From assembly GCA_030057555.1 (NCBI GenBank), contig JASGUU010000041.1, positions 1 to 40,939 on the forward strand: 40,939 bases of DNA, written 5' to 3'. The notes under the pieces are model-generated. The model searched no databases. It saw only the letters and a program-made list of their open reading frames with translations, and was not told the origin of the DNA. The position numbers and the translations under genes are program-made. The DNA is from Bacillota bacterium. GTDB lineage: Bacteria > Bacillota > Clostridia > Saccharofermentanales > Fastidiosipilaceae. Below, piece by piece: positions 14,065 to 22,974 of the stretch (position 1 is its first letter; the number at the start of each line of letters is the position of its first letter).

Positions 14065-15279
14065 ATGGATAAGGTCAAACTGCGTTCCTATCTGCTCAAC
14101 GCCCTTTTCGCCCTCGTGGTCTACGGCATCCTCCATGCCCTGCTGAAGAGCGGCGTCATCAACCCCTACTACCGCGGCGTCATCCTGCTCATCGGCATCA
14201 ACGCCATCGTCACGATCGGTCTCAACCTCGCCACCGGCATGCTCGGCGAACTCTGTCTGGGCCATGCCGGCTTCATGGCCGTCGGCGCCTACACCTCCGC
14301 CCTCTTCACACTGAACAGCGGTCTGCCCGGCCTGATCGGCCTCATTCCCGGCCTCATCCTGGGCGGCCTGCTGGCCGCCGCCACAGCGGCACTGGTCGGC
14401 GTCCCTGCCCTGCGCCTGCGCGGCGACTACCTCGCCATCATCACCCTGGCCTTCGGCGAGATCATCTCCGTCCTGCTGCGCAGCTTCGCCTTTACCGGCG
14501 GCGCCCGCGGCCTCAACGGGATTCCACTGCTGACGAACTTCCCCCTCGTCTACTGGATCCTCGTTCTGACCATTGTCGCCGTCTACATGCTGATCCGCTC
14601 CCGCCATGGCCGGGCCATCCTCGCCATCCGTGAGGACGACATCGCGGCCGAGGCCTCCGGCATCAACGTGACGCGCTTCAAGATGACGGCCTTTGTCATC
14701 TCGGCGGCCATCGCCGGCATCGGCGGCGGGCTCTACGCCCACTACATCGGCATCCTCTCGCCGAACAAGTTCAACTACAACTACTCCATCGACTACATGG
14801 TGATGGTCGTCTTCGGCGGCATGGGCTCGATCACCGGCTCGATCCTCTCGGCCGGCACGCTGACCATCCTGCCGGAGCTGCTGCGCCGCTTCGCCGACTA
14901 CCGCATGCTGGTCTACTCCGTGCTCCTGATCATCCTTATGATATTCAAGCCTGAGGGCCTGCTCGGGCAAAAGGAGTTCTCGCAGCGCTTCGCTGCCAAC
15001 CTCATCCGCCGCCTGACCGGCCGCGAGGAGCGCAGCGCCGCGAGCTACGACCGCCATGAACTCTCCGTCGCCCGCGAGACCACGCGCAGGGCGCGCGAAC
15101 GCGGCTACCTCACCGAGCAGGGTCCCGGTGACCTCGGCGTCGGCGGACGCCGGCGCCGACCGGAGGAAAACATCCCTGTGGCCGGAACGGCGGTGGCCGA
15201 GTCGGAGGGGCGGACCCTGACCCGGCAGGGGCTCGATGCCGGTTCCTACGAGACGGCCGAGCGCAAGGGGCGGCGCTAG
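14065..15279 (+). CDS. livM: Branched-chain amino acid ABC transporter permease LivM, with long C-terminal tail
   Basis: The second permease half, 404 residues. The membrane core (~10-300) has LivM hallmarks such as NLATGMLGELCLGHAGFMAV and the ATPase-contact loop IREDDIAAEASGINV, and ends FKPEGLLGQ. Beyond this lies an extra hydrophilic tail of about 100 residues, rich in Arg, Glu and Gly, with no recognised domain; typical LivM proteins end near here or shortly after. The ribosome site GGAGG is 6 nt before the ATG. livG follows after 13 bp. The tail shares the base composition of the rest of the gene and shows no sign of a frameshift. Confidence 0.93.
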   Translation: MDKVKLRSYLLNALFALVVYGILHALLKSGVINPYYRGVILLIGINAIVTIGLNLATGMLGELCLGHAGFMAVGAYTSALFTLNSGLPGLIGLIPGLILGGLLAAATAALVGVPALRLRGDYLAIITLAFGEIISVLLRSFAFTGGARGLNGIPLLTNFPLVYWILVLTIVAVYMLIRSRHGRAILAIREDDIAAEASGINVTRFKMTAFVISAAIAGIGGGLYAHYIGILSPNKFNYNYSIDYMVMVVFGGMGSITGSILSAGTLTILPELLRRFADYRMLVYSVLLIILMIFKPEGLLGQKEFSQRFAANLIRRLTGREERSAASYDRHELSVARETTRRARERGYLTEQGPGDLGVGGRRRRPEENIPVAGTAVAESEGRTLTRQGLDAGSYETAERKGRR

Positions 15280-15292
15280 GAGGCTACCAGGC

Positions 15293-16087
15293 ATGGCATT
15301 ACTTGAAGTCAAGAATCTCAGCATTGAATTCGGCGGCCTGAAGGCCGTCCAGGATGTCAACTTCGAAGTCGACAACGACGAAATTGTCGGCCTCATCGGA
15401 CCCAACGGCGCCGGCAAGACCACGGTCTTCAATCTGCTGACCTCGGTCTATCAGCCGACAGGCGGGGATATCCAGCTGCGCGGGAAGTCCATTCTCGGCA
15501 ACCCGAGCTGGCGCACCTCGGACATCGGCATGGTCCGCACCTTCCAGAACATCCGCCTCTTCCGTTCGCTCAGCGTTCTGGACAACGTGCGCATCGGCTT
15601 TCACAACCAGGGCAACTACAGCCTCACGGCCGCCCTGCTGCGTCTCCCCTCCTACTGGCGCGAGGAGGCACGCTACCGCGAGCGCGCGCAGGAGCTGCTC
15701 GAGATCTTCCAGCTCGCCGATGTCGCCCAGGTACAGGCGCGCCATCTCCCCTACGGTCAGCAGCGCCGCCTCGAGATCTGCCGCGCCCTGGCAGCCAGCC
15801 CCCTGCTGCTGCTGCTCGACGAGCCCGCCGCCGGCATGAATCCGACCGAGACGCACGAGCTGATGGACATGATCCGTTTCGTCCGCGATCGCTTTGAGCT
15901 CGCCATCATGCTCATCGAGCACGACATGAACCTGGTCATGGGCATCTGTGAACGCCTCATCGTCCTCGACCACGGTGAGGTCATCGCCCGCGGCCTGCCC
16001 GAGGAGATCCGCTCCAACCCGCGTGTCATCGAGGCCTATCTGGGCACCCCTTTTGACGACGAAAGTGAGGCCGCCGATGACGAATGA
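15293..16087 (+). CDS. livG: Branched-chain amino acid ABC transporter ATP-binding protein LivG
   Basis: A 264-residue ABC ATPase that pairs with LivF to energise uptake. Walker A is GPNGAGKTT at 36-44, the signature region is LPYGQQRRLEI around 152-162 (YGQQR replacing the usual SGGQ, as is typical of LivG), and Walker B is LLLLLDEP at 171-178. The C-terminal region PEEIRSNPRVIEAYLG is the family's usual ending. I start it at 15293, where AGGAGG lies 9 nt upstream; an upstream ATG at 15236 would overlap livM by 44 bp and has no ribosome site. It overlaps the livF start by 11 bp. Confidence 0.94.
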   Translation: MALLEVKNLSIEFGGLKAVQDVNFEVDNDEIVGLIGPNGAGKTTVFNLLTSVYQPTGGDIQLRGKSILGNPSWRTSDIGMVRTFQNIRLFRSLSVLDNVRIGFHNQGNYSLTAALLRLPSYWREEARYRERAQELLEIFQLADVAQVQARHLPYGQQRRLEICRALAASPLLLLLDEPAAGMNPTETHELMDMIRFVRDRFELAIMLIEHDMNLVMGICERLIVLDHGEVIARGLPEEIRSNPRVIEAYLGTPFDDESEAADDE

Positions 16088-16802
16088 AATGCAGCCGATG
16101 CTCGAGGTGGAGAACCTCGAGGTCTTCTATGGCGCCATCCAGGCCATCAAAGGAATCAGCTTCCATGTCATGCCGGGCGAGATCGTCTCCCTCATCGGCG
16201 CCAACGGAGCCGGCAAGACCACCTGCCTGCAGACCATCAGCGGCCTGCTGCACGCCCGCGTCGGCGACATCCGCTACGAGGGTCAGAGTCTGAAGCGCGT
16301 GCCGCCGCACCGCATCGTCGAGATGGGCCTGGCGCAGGTGCCGGAGGGGCGCCGCGTCTTTACCGAGCTCAGCGTGGAGGACAACCTCGCGATGGGCGCC
16401 TACACGCTTTCGGATCGCAGCCGTGAGGCCGCCCTGCTCGAGGAGCAGTTCCGGCACTTCCCGCGTCTCAGGGAACGCCGCGACCAGAGGGCGGGAACGC
16501 TTTCGGGCGGCGAACAGCAAATGCTCGCCATCGCCCGCGCCATGATGTCGGCGCCGCGCCTGCTGCTGCTCGACGAGCCCTCAATGGGCCTCTCCCCTGT
16601 TCTTACGCGCGAGATCTTTCTCACCATCCGCGAACTCGCGAAACAGGGCATCACCATCCTGCTGGTCGAACAGAATGCCGCCGTGGCCCTGCGTCTCGCC
16701 GACCGCGCCTATGTCCTCGAATCCGGCCGTCTCGTCATGGCGGGCAGCGGACGCGAGCTGCTGCGCGACGAGCGTATCCGTGAAGCCTATCTGGGTGAGT
16801 AG
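16077..16802 (+). CDS. livF: Branched-chain amino acid ABC transporter ATP-binding protein LivF
   Basis: A 241-residue ABC ATPase, partner of LivG. Walker A is GANGAGKTT at 41-49, the signature LSGGEQQ at 142-148, and Walker B LLLLDEP at 162-168; the sequence QVPEGRRVFTELSVEDNL is typical of LivF. The start at 16077 overlaps livG and is preceded by GTGAGG; the longer frame from 15948 lies wholly inside livG and is not used. It is the last gene of the operon. No strong terminator follows within the 46-bp gap to the next gene, so read-through is possible. Confidence 0.94.
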   Translation: MTNEMQPMLEVENLEVFYGAIQAIKGISFHVMPGEIVSLIGANGAGKTTCLQTISGLLHARVGDIRYEGQSLKRVPPHRIVEMGLAQVPEGRRVFTELSVEDNLAMGAYTLSDRSREAALLEEQFRHFPRLRERRDQRAGTLSGGEQQMLAIARAMMSAPRLLLLDEPSMGLSPVLTREIFLTIRELAKQGITILLVEQNAAVALRLADRAYVLESGRLVMAGSGRELLRDERIREAYLGE

Positions 16803-16848
16803 CACATGATAGAGTACCGCATGCCAGGAAGCGGTCGGAGTACTGCAT

Positions 16849-17796
16849 ATGAGTATCCTGTTTGAGAGAACCCGTTCCTTTATCTACCGCAATGCGCGGC
16901 CGCTGGATCTCGCCCGATGGCAGTATCATTTTGAAAACGGATCCAAAGAAGCCGTCCTGACGACCCTTGCCTGCTATCAGAACACAGATGGAGGTTTCGG
17001 GCACGCGTTGGAACCGGATGCCTGGAATCCCGAATCCTCTCCGATTCAGACCTGGGCGGCGACGGAAGTTCTGCGTGAAATTGCGTTTACCGACCGTGAT
17101 CACCCCATCATTCAAGGGGTCCTGCACTATCTTGCCAGCGGCCGGGATTTTGCGGACGGCTTCTGGTTCAACTCCGTCGCGGGCAACAATGATCATCCGC
17201 ATGCGCCCTGGTGGCACTTTGACAGTAGCGTCAGCTCCCGGCAGTCCTACAATCCCACGGCCTGCCTGGCGGGCTTTATCCTGCGTTTTGCCGCCTGCGA
17301 GAGTGAGCTCCACCAGTTGGGCTGCCGGATTGCCAGAGAGGCCTGCGACACGTATTTAGGGCAGGATCTCCTTGACGACATGCATACAGCTGCCTGTTAT
17401 CTCCGTCTCTCGCAGTACTGTGTCGAGTCCGGCCTCGATGATCTTATCGATCTGAACGCCCTGGAAAAACGTCTGCGGGATCAGGTGCACCACAGCATTA
17501 CAAAGGACACCACAGTCTGGGATGCGTCGTACAGCTGCAGGCCATCGCAGTTTCTTAACAGCCGCCACAGTGTGTTTTATCTGGATAACAGGGAACTGGC
17601 TGACTTTGAATGCTGCTTTATCAGAAGCTCGCAGCTGCCGGACGGCTCCTGGAGCATTCCCTGGAGCTGGAAGGAATATCCTGAAGCGTGGCCCATCAGC
17701 AGAAACTGGTGGAAAGCGGACGTCGCGATCAAGAATTTGCTGTACCTTCGTGGACTGGGCGATGAGTCGGTGCCCGCGAGAGCTCAATCCGGCTGA
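16849..17796 (+). CDS. Alpha/alpha-toroid protein related to terpene cyclase/prenyltransferase repeats
   Basis: A 315-residue protein. Repeats of the squalene-cyclase/prenyltransferase type are visible: QNTDGGFGHALEPD near 44-57 and QLPDGSWSIPWSW near the C-terminus, with helices between. The DxDD catalytic motif of hopene cyclases is not seen, and there are no membrane segments, so a cyclase activity is not supported; a toroid-fold enzyme or binding protein of unknown substrate is the safest reading. GGAG lies ~9 nt before the ATG. It starts 46 bp after livF but its codon usage appears less GC-biased than the liv genes, and the repeat block follows directly, so it may be an acquired gene. 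Confidence 0.6.
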   Translation: MSILFERTRSFIYRNARPLDLARWQYHFENGSKEAVLTTLACYQNTDGGFGHALEPDAWNPESSPIQTWAATEVLREIAFTDRDHPIIQGVLHYLASGRDFADGFWFNSVAGNNDHPHAPWWHFDSSVSSRQSYNPTACLAGFILRFAACESELHQLGCRIAREACDTYLGQDLLDDMHTAACYLRLSQYCVESGLDDLIDLNALEKRLRDQVHHSITKDTTVWDASYSCRPSQFLNSRHSVFYLDNRELADFECCFIRSSQLPDGSWSIPWSWKEYPEAWPISRNWWKADVAIKNLLYLRGLGDESVPARAQSG

Positions 17797-17829
17797 TTTC
17801 GCAGGAGGATCCGGGGCAGATGCCCGAAG

Positions 17830-18045
17830 CTGACCAGCAGTGAATTCCGGTGGTCAAAACAGGCCAAAAACGTTTTGGCTTACTCGCCATCCTGACCACA
17901 AAGGGGCCGTTTCTGGTCAAAACGAAGAGAAATCCAAAAAATGTTTTGGAAAAGTCCCTATCTTGACCACAAAGGGGCCGTTTCTGGTCAAAACGAGGAG
18001 TTATCCAAAAAAACATTTGGATTACTCGCCATCTTGTCCACAGAG
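17830..18045 (+). repeat. 71-bp two-hairpin repeat, tandem block B
   Basis: Units begin at 17830 (62 bp, variant), 17892, 17963 (exact 71-bp period) and 18034 (truncated). Each full unit has hairpin 1, TGACCA/TGGTCA, and hairpin 2, which differs between units but stays paired: GCCAAAA/TTTTGGC, TCCAAAA/TTTTGGA, ATCCAAA/TTTGGAT. In the first unit the arms of hairpin 1 are kept but the loop is unrelated. Between units lies either TTACTCGCCATC or AAAGTCCCTATC. Matches block A at 109-210. No gene was found in 17797-18464. Confidence 0.85.
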
Positions 18046-18242
18046 ATACGACAAGTCCGGGAAATGTCGGACCCACCTTTATCATGCGGCATCAGGGAAA
18101 CAGAACCCTGGATCGTTTCACAATCTTTGGAACGTGCCAGGTCTTGCCAGTCAGCCTCACTGCCCGCTATCCTATTCCTATCCCCTTCACATTCCGGCCG
18201 TTTATGAGGCTGGCCGTTACGCAGGCAAATGGAGAGAGGATC

Positions 18243-18348
18243 TTCCATATGCCTGCATGCAAGCTGCGCTAAAACTCCGGTGTTTCAAGTGTTTTAAGAA
18301 GGCTCAAAAAGGTTTTACTTTTCCGACACATATGACAACATGCACCCC
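18243..18348 (+). repeat. Conserved ~107-bp tail, copy B
   Basis: Aligns with 265-373 across its length, with shared blocks TTCCATATGC, TGCAT, GCTGCGC, GTTTC, GTGTTT, GAAGGCTC, CCGAC, ATATGAC and TGCA. It lies ~200 bp after the tandem repeats, farther than in copy A (~55 bp), so the intervening 18046-18242 is an insertion here or a deletion there. Confidence 0.65.
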
Positions 18349-18399
18349 CAAAATGGAACTTATATGATCTGCAGGGTGCCGGACGTGTGTTTTATGCAG

Positions 18400-18428
18400 C
18401 AGGATTTGGATTACTTGCGAATTTAACC
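18400..18428 (+). repeat. Fragment of the 71-bp repeat
   Basis: ATTTGGATTACTTGCGAATT followed by TAACC matches the end of hairpin 2, linker and start of hairpin 1 of the 71-bp unit with a few substitutions. It is an isolated, degraded piece just before the minus-strand gene end at 18465. Confidence 0.5.
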
Positions 18429-18464
18429 GGCAAAAGTCACGCTCACTGCCAGACTGAAGCTCTG

Positions 18465-18908
18465 TTAAAAGCCCAGAACGCGCCGGAGGTCGGCGATTTT
18501 CGGCAGCGGATCGAGCCAGAGATAGAAGAGAATCAGAATCGTAACGATAATGGCGGTGATGATCAGCTGATTTCGCGCATGGCGCAGCCGCTCGCGCCGA
18601 CGTTTGCGGTCGACACGGGCGGCTGTCGTGTAGCCCTTGAAACGGTAGATCTTCTGGCGGCCCGTGCGCTTGAGCCGGCTGGGCAGTCCGCGGTAGCGCC
18701 AGGGCTGCCACTCGTCGCCACTGCCTTTGGCACGTCGTCCCCAGTTGGCTGCGAACCAGGCACGCAGACGATCCTGCCGCGAGCCAGCCTCGTCGAGATC
18801 AAGTGTCGAGAAAACATCAACACCCTCATCCTGCCCTTCACCAGTGTAATGGATCTCGGGCACCCGCCGTGTAGGTTCCGGCGCCTGATCTTCGACACGT
18901 TTTTTCAT
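18465..18908 (-). CDS. Hypothetical small C-terminally anchored membrane protein
   Basis: I do not recognise this 147-residue protein. The first ~110 residues are hydrophilic: an acidic stretch, then a highly basic Arg-rich stretch (~75-112). A single hydrophobic segment at ~114-132 is followed by a short tail, so it looks tail-anchored with the bulk in the cytoplasm. The ATG lies 3 nt after the stop of the upstream M18 aminopeptidase gene and has no clear ribosome site, which points to translational coupling and a shared mRNA. Confidence 0.6.
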   Translation of the reverse strand: MKKRVEDQAPEPTRRVPEIHYTGEGQDEGVDVFSTLDLDEAGSRQDRLRAWFAANWGRRAKGSGDEWQPWRYRGLPSRLKRTGRQKIYRFKGYTTAARVDRKRRRERLRHARNQLIITAIIVTILILFYLWLDPLPKIADLRRVLGF

Positions 18909-18911
18909 CGT

Positions 18912-20453
18912 TCAGCGTCTGGTGAGGAAGGCTGTATAGGCGGCATGGGCCTCGCGCAGGTCGAGAACATGGGCGATCTCAAAGGGGGCATGCATCGACA
19001 GCAGCGGTACGCCGCAGTCGAGGACATCCATGCCGAGGTGGGCGAAGAGATAGGCGATCGTGCCCCCTCCCCCCTGATCGACGCGCCCAAGCTCGGCGGC
19101 CTGCCAGACGACGCCGGCAGCATCGAAGACACGTGTCACCGCGTTCATGAATTCCGCGGAGCAGTCGCTCGCGCCGCCCTTGCCGCCTCTGCCGGTCACC
19201 TTCATCAGGGCGACGCCCTGGCCCAGATGGGCATTGTTGCGCTTGTCGGAGACAGATGCAAAGGTCGGATCGAAGCCGTTGCAGACATCCGCCGAAAGCA
19301 TGCCGGAGGCCTCGAGGCCATAGCGCCAGGCGCGCTCGTCGGCCTTCCCGTTGATGCGCTGCATGATGTCGAGGAGGACGTTCTCGTAGCTCCGTGCCTG
19401 GGCGCCTGTGTTGCCGACACTGCCGATCTCTTCCTTGTCCGTCAGCAGGACGACAGCGGTGCGGCTCGTTGTCTCGAGCCCGGCCAGAGCTTCGATCGCA
19501 GTCCAGGCGCAGATGCGGTCATCATGGCCGTAGGCACCGATGAGGGCGCGGTCGAAGCCGACATCGCGGGCCTGGCCGGCCGGAACGATTTCGAGCTCGG
19601 CTGTCAGCAGATCGCGCTCGGTGATGCCGTATTTCTCGTTCAGGAGCTTGAGCAGGCCGAGGCTGAAGCGGCGCTCACCGCGGTCCGGCAGCGGTCGCGC
19701 TCCAACCAGCAGATTCAGCTCCTCTCCCGTGACAACCTCGGAGGCTGTCTTTTTCATCTGCTCGCGGCCGAGGTGCGGCAGCAGATCCGTGAAGCAGAAA
19801 ACAGGATCGTCATCATCCTCGCCCACGCAGATCTCGACCGCCGTACCATCGGCGCGGATCACAACGCCATGCAGTGCCATCGGGCGGCTGGTCCACTGGT
19901 ATTTCTTGATCCCGCCATAGTAGTGGGTTTTGAAGAGGACCAGCTCGGCATCGTCGTAGAGCGGGCGCGGCTTGAGGTCGACGCGCGGTGAGTCGATGTG
20001 GGCTCCGACAATATTGAAGCCATCGGTCACAGGACGCGAGCCGATCACGGCCGCAACGAGACCCTTTCCGCGGATGGAGCGGTAGACGCGGTCGCCGGGC
20101 ATGAGGCGGGGCTGTTCGTCGAGAGCCACGAAGCCGGCCTCCTCAAGGCGGGCGATGGTCTCGCGCACATAGGCACGCTCCGTCTTCGCACCGTTAAGAA
20201 AATCCTGATAATTCCGCGACATCTCCATCGCCTCGGCGATCTCCGCCTCGCTGCGGACATCCCAGAGTGTCACCGGCTCATAGGCCAGGCTCTCGCGCAG
20301 ATAGTCGATCGTCGACTTTGTCTCGTCCGTACCGGTGGCGCTGCGCTCGTCGATGATGCGCTTCATGGCCTCGGCCGAACTCGAAGCCGCTTTGCCTTCG
20401 CGCTTGTTCGGACGCCTGTTGCCGTTTGTCGTCTTTTCCTTTGCCACCTGCAT
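18912..20453 (-). CDS. M18-family metallo-aminopeptidase
   Basis: A 513-residue cytoplasmic aminopeptidase of the M18 family (aspartyl aminopeptidase/aminopeptidase I group), which removes N-terminal residues, usually acidic ones, and forms tetrahedral dodecamers. Metal ligands are seen in GAHIDSPR (His152, Asp154), LLTDKEEIGS (catalytic and metal Glu pair), and SMHAPFE near the C-terminus (His). The ~40 N-terminal residues are basic and low-complexity. The start at 20453 is supported by AGGGAG; the frame extends to 20555 without a ribosome site. A possible -10 box, TATAAT, is on the minus strand at 20482-20487. It leads a two-gene unit with the small membrane protein. Confidence 0.9.
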   Translation of the reverse strand: MQVAKEKTTNGNRRPNKREGKAASSSAEAMKRIIDERSATGTDETKSTIDYLRESLAYEPVTLWDVRSEAEIAEAMEMSRNYQDFLNGAKTERAYVRETIARLEEAGFVALDEQPRLMPGDRVYRSIRGKGLVAAVIGSRPVTDGFNIVGAHIDSPRVDLKPRPLYDDAELVLFKTHYYGGIKKYQWTSRPMALHGVVIRADGTAVEICVGEDDDDPVFCFTDLLPHLGREQMKKTASEVVTGEELNLLVGARPLPDRGERRFSLGLLKLLNEKYGITERDLLTAELEIVPAGQARDVGFDRALIGAYGHDDRICAWTAIEALAGLETTSRTAVVLLTDKEEIGSVGNTGAQARSYENVLLDIMQRINGKADERAWRYGLEASGMLSADVCNGFDPTFASVSDKRNNAHLGQGVALMKVTGRGGKGGASDCSAEFMNAVTRVFDAAGVVWQAAELGRVDQGGGGTIAYLFAHLGMDVLDCGVPLLSMHAPFEIAHVLDLREAHAAYTAFLTRR

Positions 20454-20606
20454 GTATTCTCCCTCTTTTGTGCTGACCGCTATTATAACGAAGCACCTGC
20501 ATCCTGCCGAGTACAGGGACGGACTGTAGCACCGGCGACAGGCGCAATCCGCCATGTCATGCTAGGATGCCGGACGAAAGCAAACACCCCGGACAGGAGA
20601 CGGTTC

Positions 20607-21488
20607 ATGCGCATCTACGACAATCACAGCCATACCAGAGAGTTCTCGCCTGATGGTTCTCAGAGTTTCGACGAACTCATCGCGGACGTCGAGGCGGCCG
20701 GGCTCGCCGGTTTCATGATCACAGAACACTATGACAAGGACATGATCGACGGCATCCCCCACCCCGGGATTTCTGAATATGGTGCGCCGGCAGCAGCCGG
20801 CGAGTGGGTCTTCCCCTTCGCGGCTGCACGCGAGCGAACGGAGGCCGCCCGGGAGGCTCTGGTGGCGCGCGGCAGTGAGCTTGAGATTCTGCATGGCATA
20901 GAAATCGGCTGGCTGCCCTACCAGAATCCCGGTCTCTGGGACTGGATGGCCGGGAACGGGCAGGGATTTGACGGTATCATCGTTGCGGTTCACTGTGTGG
21001 ACGGACGCGACATCTATTACGACCGGCGCTCCTATGAGGACGGGCGCGCTGCCGCCTACGGGCGCTATCTCGACCATGCCATCGACCTGCTGCGGGCGGA
21101 TCTTGACTTCGACATTCTGGGGCACTTTGACTACGTGATGCGCTATGCCCACTACGAGGATGCCAGGCTGCTTTATGAGGAACAGGCCGGGAAGCTGGAT
21201 GAGATCTTCCGTCTCCTGATCGCCCAGGGAAAGAGCCTTGAGTTCAACACCCGGACCCGCTATCGCCTCCTCGATGCGGGCGGTGTCGACATCGGACTGC
21301 CCGACGGCGCAATTCTGCGCCGCTATCTGGAGCTCGGCGGCGAGCGGGTTTCGCTGGGCAGCGACTGCCATGAGGCAGGCAATGCCGGGCGCTTCTTCCC
21401 CGATATGATCGAATGGCTGCGCGCGAACGGGCTTCGCTATCTGACCCATTTCAGAAAGCGCGAGGCGGTCTTCGAGTCCATCGAATAA
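20607..21488 (+). CDS. PHP-domain phosphoesterase, histidinol-phosphatase-like
   Basis: A 293-residue PHP-fold metal hydrolase. Metal ligands appear in the family order: HSH (His7, His9), TEHYD (His41), GIEIGW (Glu99), AVHC (His129), GHFDY (His173) and SDCHEAG (Asp253, His255). The closest named activity is HisJ/HisK-type histidinol phosphatase, the penultimate step of histidine synthesis, but no his genes are nearby, so another phosphoester is possible. CAGGAGA lies just upstream of the ATG. A much longer frame starting at 19998 overlaps the M18 gene on the other strand and is not real. It is a single plus-strand gene between two minus-strand units. Confidence 0.85.
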   Translation: MRIYDNHSHTREFSPDGSQSFDELIADVEAAGLAGFMITEHYDKDMIDGIPHPGISEYGAPAAAGEWVFPFAAARERTEAAREALVARGSELEILHGIEIGWLPYQNPGLWDWMAGNGQGFDGIIVAVHCVDGRDIYYDRRSYEDGRAAAYGRYLDHAIDLLRADLDFDILGHFDYVMRYAHYEDARLLYEEQAGKLDEIFRLLIAQGKSLEFNTRTRYRLLDAGGVDIGLPDGAILRRYLELGGERVSLGSDCHEAGNAGRFFPDMIEWLRANGLRYLTHFRKREAVFESIE

Positions 21489-21630
21489 ATGTTTTGAGGC
21501 CACCTCAGGTCGGAAAGTGCCGGCTTGGCGGAAAAACCAACAAGGAATGTTTTTGAGAGACAGGGTGCATCTTTCAGACAGCAATCCTGAAACCTGCGTC
21601 AAACATCATCCCGCAGGGTGCTCCGGAGCC

Positions 21631-22974
21631 TCAGTCCTCTGATCCGCCTCCGCCGCGCAGGGCATCCAGCCAGTCGCGGATACGCCTCTCATAGCCATGC
21701 TCCGTTGGTTCGTAGAAGCGCTCGTCCGCAATCTCGTCGGGCAGATACTGCTGCCGGACGATGCCGCCGGGATAGTCATGAGGATAGCGGTAGCCCTCGG
21801 CATAGCCAAGATCGCGCATGCCGGATGCCGGGGCATTTCTGATGTGATAGGGGATCTCTCCCGTACGCCTCGAGCGGACCGCCTCGAGGGCGCGGTCGAT
21901 CGCGAGGTAGGAGGCATTGGACTTCGGACTCGTCGCCACCATGATGACGGCCTCGGCGAGAATGATGCGCGCCTCCGGCATGCCGATGCGAGAGATGGCC
22001 GAGTAGGCGGCCTCGGCGGTCACCAGCGCCTGCGGGTTCGCCATGCCGACGTCCTCGGCGGCGCAGATGACGATGCGCCGGGCGATGAACTCGATGTCCT
22101 CCCCTCCCTCAAGCATGCGGGCGAGATAGTAGATGGCAGCGTCGGGGTCGGAACCGCGCATGGATTTGATAAAGGCGGAAATCGTGTCGTAGTGCTCCTC
22201 GCCGGCGCGGTCAAAGCGCACGGCGCGGCGCTGCATGCTCTCCTCGACATCCCGCAGCGTGATCGTGATGCGTCCCGACTCATCGGGCTCGGTAGAGCGC
22301 ACGGCGAGCTCGAGCGCATTGAGGGCACGGCGGGCGTCGCCGTTCGAGACATTGGCGATGTAGTCGAGGGATTCCCGGTCGATTTCGACGTCGAGTTCGC
22401 CGAGACCGCGCTCACGGTCCGTCAGGGCCGTCTCGAGAATCTGCAGGATGTCCGGAGCCGAGAGGGGTTCGAGCTTGAAGACCGTGGAGCGCGAGATGAG
22501 GGCCTTGTTCACCTCGAAAAAGGGATTCTCGGTTGTCGCGCCGACGAGGATCAGCGTGCCATCCTCCACCTGCGGCAGGAGGGCATCCTGCTGGGCCTTG
22601 TTAAAGCGATGGATCTCGTCGATGAACAGCAGGGCGCGGCCGCCGGGATTCAGAAGCAGGTTCCGTGCCTCGGCAATCACGCGCTTGATGTCGGCGACAC
22701 CGGCCGTCACAGCGTTCAGGCGGTAGAAGGGCAGCTTCGTCGTCTGGGCGATGACGCGGGCGAGCGAGGTTTTCCCGGTGCCCGGCGGTCCGAAAAGGAT
22801 GATCGAACTCAGGCGGTCGGCGCGAATCATGCGCTCCAGGAGACTGCCCGGGCCGAGAATGTCGCTCTGACCCCGCATCTCCTCGAGGCTGCGCGGCGCC
22901 ATGCGCCAGGCCAGAGGTTCGCGGGCGCGTCCCTCGGGACTGTTGTCCAGTGCGAAGGCGCGGCTGTCAGGCAT
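21631..22974 (-). CDS. rarA: Replication-associated recombination protein A (AAA+ ATPase)
   Basis: A 447-residue MgsA/RarA/WRNIP1 homologue that acts at stalled replication forks. Walker A is GPPGTGKT at 62-69, Walker B FIDEIHRF around 118-124, sensor-1 GATTENP, and arginine-finger region ALISRSTVF; the C-terminal half is the MgsA tetramerisation domain. The start at 22974 overlaps the glyA stop as ATGCCTGA, so it is coupled to glyA; the longer frame to 23010 lies inside glyA. It is the last gene of the gntR-led minus-strand unit. No clear terminator follows in 21489-21630. Confidence 0.94.
   Translation of the reverse strand: MPDSRAFALDNSPEGRAREPLAWRMAPRSLEEMRGQSDILGPGSLLERMIRADRLSSIILFGPPGTGKTSLARVIAQTTKLPFYRLNAVTAGVADIKRVIAEARNLLLNPGGRALLFIDEIHRFNKAQQDALLPQVEDGTLILVGATTENPFFEVNKALISRSTVFKLEPLSAPDILQILETALTDRERGLGELDVEIDRESLDYIANVSNGDARRALNALELAVRSTEPDESGRITITLRDVEESMQRRAVRFDRAGEEHYDTISAFIKSMRGSDPDAAIYYLARMLEGGEDIEFIARRIVICAAEDVGMANPQALVTAEAAYSAISRIGMPEARIILAEAVIMVATSPKSNASYLAIDRALEAVRSRRTGEIPYHIRNAPASGMRDLGYAEGYRYPHDYPGGIVRQQYLPDEIADERFYEPTEHGYERRIRDWLDALRGGGGSED

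Noticed and set aside
14008-15432. Minus-strand frame of 474 codons
   Set aside because: Antisense to livM and livG; composition is Asp/Glu/Gly-rich low complexity typical of shadow frames.
18387-19991. Plus-strand frame of 534 codons
   Set aside because: It is antisense to the M18 aminopeptidase, which has complete catalytic motifs; the frame is a by-product of GC-rich codon use.
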